NCBI GenBank assembly: GCA_021802305.1
Contig: JAKAAD010000042.1
Location: 1 to 8,250 of the forward strand
Reading direction: 5' to 3'
Length of the DNA stretch: 8,250 bases
From: a bacterium
GTDB taxonomy: Bacteria > Chlamydiota > Chlamydiia > Chlamydiales > Rhabdochlamydiaceae
Shown: piece after piece, positions 4,809 through 8,250 of the stretch
Position numbering within the stretch: the stretch's first letter is position 1
How the letters are laid out: every line of letters starts with the position of its first letter
Notes under the pieces: generated by a model
What the model saw: only the letters and a program-made list of their open reading frames with translations
Told to the model about the DNA's origin: nothing
Databases searched by the model: none
Program-made: the position numbers and the translations under genes

Positions 4809-7145
4809 ATGGCTAAAGCACTCATTGTCGTTGAATCGCCCGCAAAAATCAAAACATTAAAAAAGTTTTTAGGGGCAAAATTTACATTTGCATCGTCTCT
4901 AGGACACGTGCGCGATTTGCCGCAAAAGGGATTTGGCATCGATGTCGAGCATGGTTTTGAACCAGAATACGTGATCGTACCCGGGAAAAAAGAGGTCATC
5001 GATCGCTTAAAAAAAGCAGCAAAAGAAGTTGATGTTGTATATCTCTCTCCCGACCCTGATCGCGAGGGAGAAGCGATTGCATGGCACATAGCAGCCCTTC
5101 TTCCCAAGTCAACGAAGATCAAGAGGGTGACCTTTCATGCAATTACTAAGGAGGCGGTATTGGAGGCATTACAGCATCCACGCTCGATTGATCAAGCGCT
5201 CGTCGATGCGCAGCAGGCAAGGCGGCTTCTCGATCGCATCGTAGGGTATAAGATTTCTCCCATCTTGACGAGACGCGTACAAGGGGCAAGAGATGGAGGG
5301 CTTTCTGCAGGACGAGTGCAATCTGTTGCATTGAAACTCGTTGTGGATCGAGAAAAAGAGATCGATGCGTTTATTCCTGTAGAATATTGGAACATTCATG
5401 CAGTGTTGCAAGCGCAGAAAGAGCAACCGATGTTTACTGCATACCTCTATTCCGTGCAGGGGAAGCGGATAGAAAAAGAAGCCATTCCCGGAAAAGAAAT
5501 CTTCACTATTTCAGATGAAAAAACTGCCCATGAAATTGTTGCAGCACTACAAAGTGCAACGTACCGCGTTGCATCGGTGGAAGCAAAAGAGAAGCGACGT
5601 TATCCTGTGCCTCCTTTCATCACATCTACATTACAACAAGAGGCGAGCCGACATTATGGATTTTCTGCCATGCGGACGATGAGCATTGCACAATCGCTAT
5701 ACGAGGGAGTGGACATCGGAGAAGAGGGAGCAGAGGGGTTGATTACATACATGCGTACGGATTCTGTCCGTCTTGCACCGGAAGCGATCGAGGCAGCTCG
5801 CTATTACGTTGCACAAGTATATGGGAAAGATTTCCTGCCTCCGGAAGGGAAACAGTACACAACAAAAAAGAGTGCGCAAGATGCGCACGAAGCCATCCGA
5901 CCAACACACCTCGATTATCCCCCGGACAAGATTCAAGCGCATCTCTCCCCTGATCAATACAAGCTCTATCTGCTCGTGTGGAGAAGGTTTATTGCCTCCC
6001 AGATGAATCCTGCTATCTACGACACTGTGACGTGTGATATTGCGACAAATAAAGAGATGCAATTGCGAGCTACTGGGTCGGTCATCAAATTTTCGGGATT
6101 TCTTGCCGCATATGAGGAGAGAGAAGATACGTTGAAAGAAGAAGAAAAGATGCTCCCCGTCTTACAGACCAATCAACCGCTGTTGCTTATGGAAGTGGTT
6201 TCAGAGCAAGCATTCACGCGACCGCCGCCTCGATATACAGAGGCTTCCCTCGTCAAAGAACTCGAAAAGTCAGGAGTAGGTAGGCCTTCTACATATGCAT
6301 CCATCATGAACAAAATCCAAAGTCGGGACTACACGGAAAAAGAAAAAAGCGCGCTCAAACCAACAGAACTGGGGAAAGTCATTGCACAGATGCTTGAGAC
6401 GAATTTTGGAATGATCATGGATGTGGGATTTACTGCGAACATGGAGGACGACCTTGAGCGTATAGCAGAAAATCAAAAGAATTGGAAAGAGCTTGTGCAA
6501 GAATTTTGGGATGCCTTCATACCAAGTGTAAAAAAAGCGGAAAAAGAGGCGTTTGTACCACGCGTGATGACGGATATCGTTTGTCCGGAATGTGGGCATA
6601 AGCTGCAAAAAATTTGGGCTCGAAAGAAATATTTCTACGGCTGTTCCAACTACCCGACGTGCTCTTTCAAAACAACCCCGGAAGAGCTGAGTTTTCGCAA
6701 AGAGGATTACGCACCTGATTTTCAATGGGATCAACCCTGTCCTAAGTGTGGTAGTGCTATGAAAGTGCGTCACGGGCGATTTGGTGCCTTTTTAGGATGC
6801 ACAAACTATCCCGATTGCAAAGGTGCGATCAACATTCCAAAAAAAGGAGAACCCTCTTTTGGAGAACTGCCTACGTGTCCTGCGCTGGGATGCGATGGAA
6901 AGATCGTACAGCGTCGTTCTCGCTTTGGTAAACCATTTCTTTCCTGTTCCAACTATCCGGATTGCGACGTCATTGCAAAAGATGTGGAAACCCTAGAAAC
7001 CAAATACGTTGACCATCCTAAAACACCCTACGTTCCTAAGAAGAAGTGGCAGAAAAAGGGCGCTCCGAAAGAAAAGTCTGCTCCGAAAGAGAAGAAAAGT
7101 GCAGCTCCCAAAAAGGCAAAAAAGCGAAAAAAAGCCAAGAGTTGA
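4809..7145 (+). CDS. topA: DNA topoisomerase I (type IA, omega protein)
   Basis: This enzyme relaxes negatively supercoiled DNA by transient single-strand cleavage, balancing gyrase. The Toprim domain spans about residues 1-115, with VVESPAK (Glu9) and PDPDREGEA (Asp82, Asp84, Glu86) as the metal-binding acids. The catalytic Tyr314 sits in LITYMRTDS with Arg316 beside it, and the conserved DAHEAIRPT includes His360. The region around residues 471-500, with GVGRPSTYASI, is also typical. Three C4 zinc ribbons follow (Cys592/595/612/618, Cys644/647/664/670, Cys690/695/713/719), then a Lys/Ala/Pro-rich tail from about 738. At 778 aa it is a full-length TopA. Chlamydia TopA is known to carry a C-terminal SWIB-like domain; none is visible here, only the basic tail. 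The ATG at 4809 lacks an obvious Shine-Dalgarno. The gene stands alone on this strand, divergent from the glycan cassette and convergent with putP. Confidence 0.97.
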   Translation: MAKALIVVESPAKIKTLKKFLGAKFTFASSLGHVRDLPQKGFGIDVEHGFEPEYVIVPGKKEVIDRLKKAAKEVDVVYLSPDPDREGEAIAWHIAALLPKSTKIKRVTFHAITKEAVLEALQHPRSIDQALVDAQQARRLLDRIVGYKISPILTRRVQGARDGGLSAGRVQSVALKLVVDREKEIDAFIPVEYWNIHAVLQAQKEQPMFTAYLYSVQGKRIEKEAIPGKEIFTISDEKTAHEIVAALQSATYRVASVEAKEKRRYPVPPFITSTLQQEASRHYGFSAMRTMSIAQSLYEGVDIGEEGAEGLITYMRTDSVRLAPEAIEAARYYVAQVYGKDFLPPEGKQYTTKKSAQDAHEAIRPTHLDYPPDKIQAHLSPDQYKLYLLVWRRFIASQMNPAIYDTVTCDIATNKEMQLRATGSVIKFSGFLAAYEEREDTLKEEEKMLPVLQTNQPLLLMEVVSEQAFTRPPPRYTEASLVKELEKSGVGRPSTYASIMNKIQSRDYTEKEKSALKPTELGKVIAQMLETNFGMIMDVGFTANMEDDLERIAENQKNWKELVQEFWDAFIPSVKKAEKEAFVPRVMTDIVCPECGHKLQKIWARKKYFYGCSNYPTCSFKTTPEELSFRKEDYAPDFQWDQPCPKCGSAMKVRHGRFGAFLGCTNYPDCKGAINIPKKGEPSFGELPTCPALGCDGKIVQRRSRFGKPFLSCSNYPDCDVIAKDVETLETKYVDHPKTPYVPKKKWQKKGAPKEKSAPKEKKSAAPKKAKKRKKAKS
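7062..7097 (+). repeat. 18-bp tandem repeat encoding APKEK(S/K) in the TopA tail
   Basis: Two consecutive 18-base units, each starting GCTCCGAAAGA (7062 and 7080), encode APKEKS and APKEKK, followed by a degenerate APKKA. They form part of a histone H1-like basic tail that could bind DNA non-specifically. Copy number may vary among strains. Confidence 0.6.
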
Positions 7146-7255
7146 TGAGCATTTTTTCTATCCTGGAGACATGGATGATTCCCTCCCAAGGAAAATAAGT
7201 GCCCGAGGACTACAAACTGTAACCCCCTCTAAGAGCCTGCATGCAATGGCTGACT
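7146..7255. other. Convergent intergenic gap between topA and putP, no clear signal
   Basis: A T6 run follows the topA stop (in ATTTTTT near 7151-7157) and an imperfect AGAGCC...GGCTGACTCT inverted repeat lies at about 7231-7256, but neither makes a convincing stem-plus-T-run terminator. No small ORF or RNA is evident. Confidence 0.4.
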
Positions 7256-8250
7256 CTAGGCCTTTTCTTCGACTTTTTGGGAATTCGTAAGAGCAGAAAC
7301 GAGTAGAATGAGTATAAAGCTCACAAAAAACCCTGGAATGAGCGGCGGAAATTCAAACTTCATGAGATCATTGATCAGCGGCCAAATGCCTGCAATGATG
7401 CCGCCACTAAGTACGCCTGCCCAAGCTCCATACTTGTTGATCTTTTTCGCATATAATCCAAGGAGCACAAGGGGTCCGAAGGCAGCGCCCAATCCTGACC
7501 AAGCATAGAGGACAAGAGCATAAATGCTGCTCTCGTTGTAATAGGAGATCACAAACGTTACGATGCTGACAAAGATCACACCTATGCGCGCAGCGATCAG
7601 CCTCTCTTTAGAGGATGCAGTAGGGTGGATGAGCTTTTTGTATAGATCTTCTGTAATCGTAGAAGAGAGAACGAGTACTTGCGAGCTCATCGCATTGATG
7701 GTAGCGGCAAGTACTCCGCACAAAAAGAATCCTCCTATAAAACCGGGGAAAGATTGCACGACCATATCAATGAATACATGTTCAGAATTTTTGAGCGTTC
7801 CATGAAAGAAGGGGATTCCCACGAAACCGACGAGTGTAGCAGCGCCGAGAGAAACAAACATCCACGCCATGCCAATAGCCATAGATTTAGATATTTCGTT
7901 GACTTTGCGAATGCCCATGAATTTTGTCACAATGTGTGGCTGACCAAAGTAGCCAAGACCCCATCCGGCAAAAGTCCCTAGCACTCCAATCCACCCATCC
8001 CAAGTTTTGCTTGGTAGCAGGGATGTGGAGATATGGAATTGATGGGTGATTGTAATCACCTGAGACCAACCGCCAAGCTTTTCAGCAATATAAAGAGGAA
8101 CAAATAAGATCACTGCAAGCAAGAACATTCCTTGAAAGAGATCGATCCAAGCGAGGGTGACAAATCCTCCTGTAAATACGTAGGGGATTATGATGAGGAT
8201 TCCGATGCCAATCCCTATTGCATAGGGAAGGTGGAAAAGGGTTTCGAGCA
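7256..8250 (-). CDS. putP: Sodium/proline symporter (PutP-type, SSS family), C-terminal part; 5' end outside window
   Basis: The minus-strand frame is open from the right edge (first full codon at 8248) to a TAG at 7258-7256, giving 330 residues, about two thirds of a PutP of roughly 500 residues. The first methionine at 8128 is internal, because the upstream codons encode family sequence: YVFTGGFVTLAWIDLFQGM, the SSS hallmark. Further PutP signatures are GYFGQPHIVTKFMGI, a GVLAATINAMSSQ to SSTITEDLYKK stretch that belongs to the sodium/substrate-binding region, and AWSGLGAAFGPLVLLGLY. Several membrane spans are visible, and the protein ends in a short charged tail (SQKVEEKA). It imports proline using the sodium gradient. 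In an intracellular bacterium this would supply a host-derived amino acid. Another SSS substrate cannot be excluded, but the similarity to PutP is close. It converges on topA across about 110 non-coding bases. Confidence 0.9.
   Translation of the reverse strand, partial: LETLFHLPYAIGIGIGILIIIPYVFTGGFVTLAWIDLFQGMFLLAVILFVPLYIAEKLGGWSQVITITHQFHISTSLLPSKTWDGWIGVLGTFAGWGLGYFGQPHIVTKFMGIRKVNEISKSMAIGMAWMFVSLGAATLVGFVGIPFFHGTLKNSEHVFIDMVVQSFPGFIGGFFLCGVLAATINAMSSQVLVLSSTITEDLYKKLIHPTASSKERLIAARIGVIFVSIVTFVISYYNESSIYALVLYAWSGLGAAFGPLVLLGLYAKKINKYGAWAGVLSGGIIAGIWPLINDLMKFEFPPLIPGFFVSFILILLVSALTNSQKVEEKA

Noticed and set aside
7225..7260. Rho-independent terminator between topA and putP
   Set aside because: The inverted repeat is interrupted by a bulge and is not followed by a T-run on either strand.
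1..8250. CRISPR array, tRNA, rRNA, insertion sequence or phage genes
   Set aside because: There are no spaced direct repeats, no cloverleaf-like segments in the few short intergenic gaps, and no transposase or integrase motifs.

Overview
The window looks like chromosome from a member of the Chlamydiae, probably an environmental (Parachlamydiales-like) lineage. The main support is the topoisomerase I N-terminus, whose start (ASSLGHVRDLPQKGFGIDV) resembles chlamydial TopA as I remember it. The left edge also carries the end of an rpoN-type sigma-54 gene. No search could be run, so the taxonomic call is an inference. GC content is moderate except for a very AT-rich leader at about 60-173. There are no rRNA or tRNA genes, insertion sequences, phage genes or CRISPR arrays.

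Layout, left to right. (1) 2-88, + strand: the last 28 codons of sigma-54 RpoN, recognisable by the RpoN box, too short to appear in an ordinary ORF listing. (2) 89-173: an AT-rich leader with small inverted repeats and a strong Shine-Dalgarno, leading into (3) a 123-codon unknown protein at 174-545. (4) 542-4718, - strand: a tightly packed set of genes read right to left. They are a 48-codon small membrane protein (overlooked because of its size), an O-antigen ligase/polymerase-like membrane protein, a large protein with two tandem DXD glycosyltransferase units, and an HExxH membrane protein that may be a zinc metalloprotease. The last three are joined by 17-nt and 4-nt overlaps, so they are almost certainly co-transcribed and translationally coupled. 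(5) 4719-4808: a short divergent intergenic region with two palindromes. (6) 4809-7145, + strand: DNA topoisomerase I (topA) with three zinc ribbons and a lysine-rich tail. (7) 7256-8250, - strand: the C-terminal two thirds of a PutP-type sodium/proline symporter, running off the right edge.

How the genes may work together: topA, rpoN and putP are housekeeping genes. The part worth attention is the minus-strand cassette. A Wzy_C-type protein transfers or polymerises lipid-linked glycans outside the inner membrane, and the double glycosyltransferase could build or extend the sugar. The HExxH membrane protein could process a partner or simply be a co-transcribed protease. This may be a small surface-glycan or protein O-glycosylation system. 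The tandem glycosyltransferase has a hydrophobic hinge and a 9-A tract exactly at the junction of its two units, so it may yield more than one product. This functional picture is inference. The domain assignments rest on motifs visible in the sequence.
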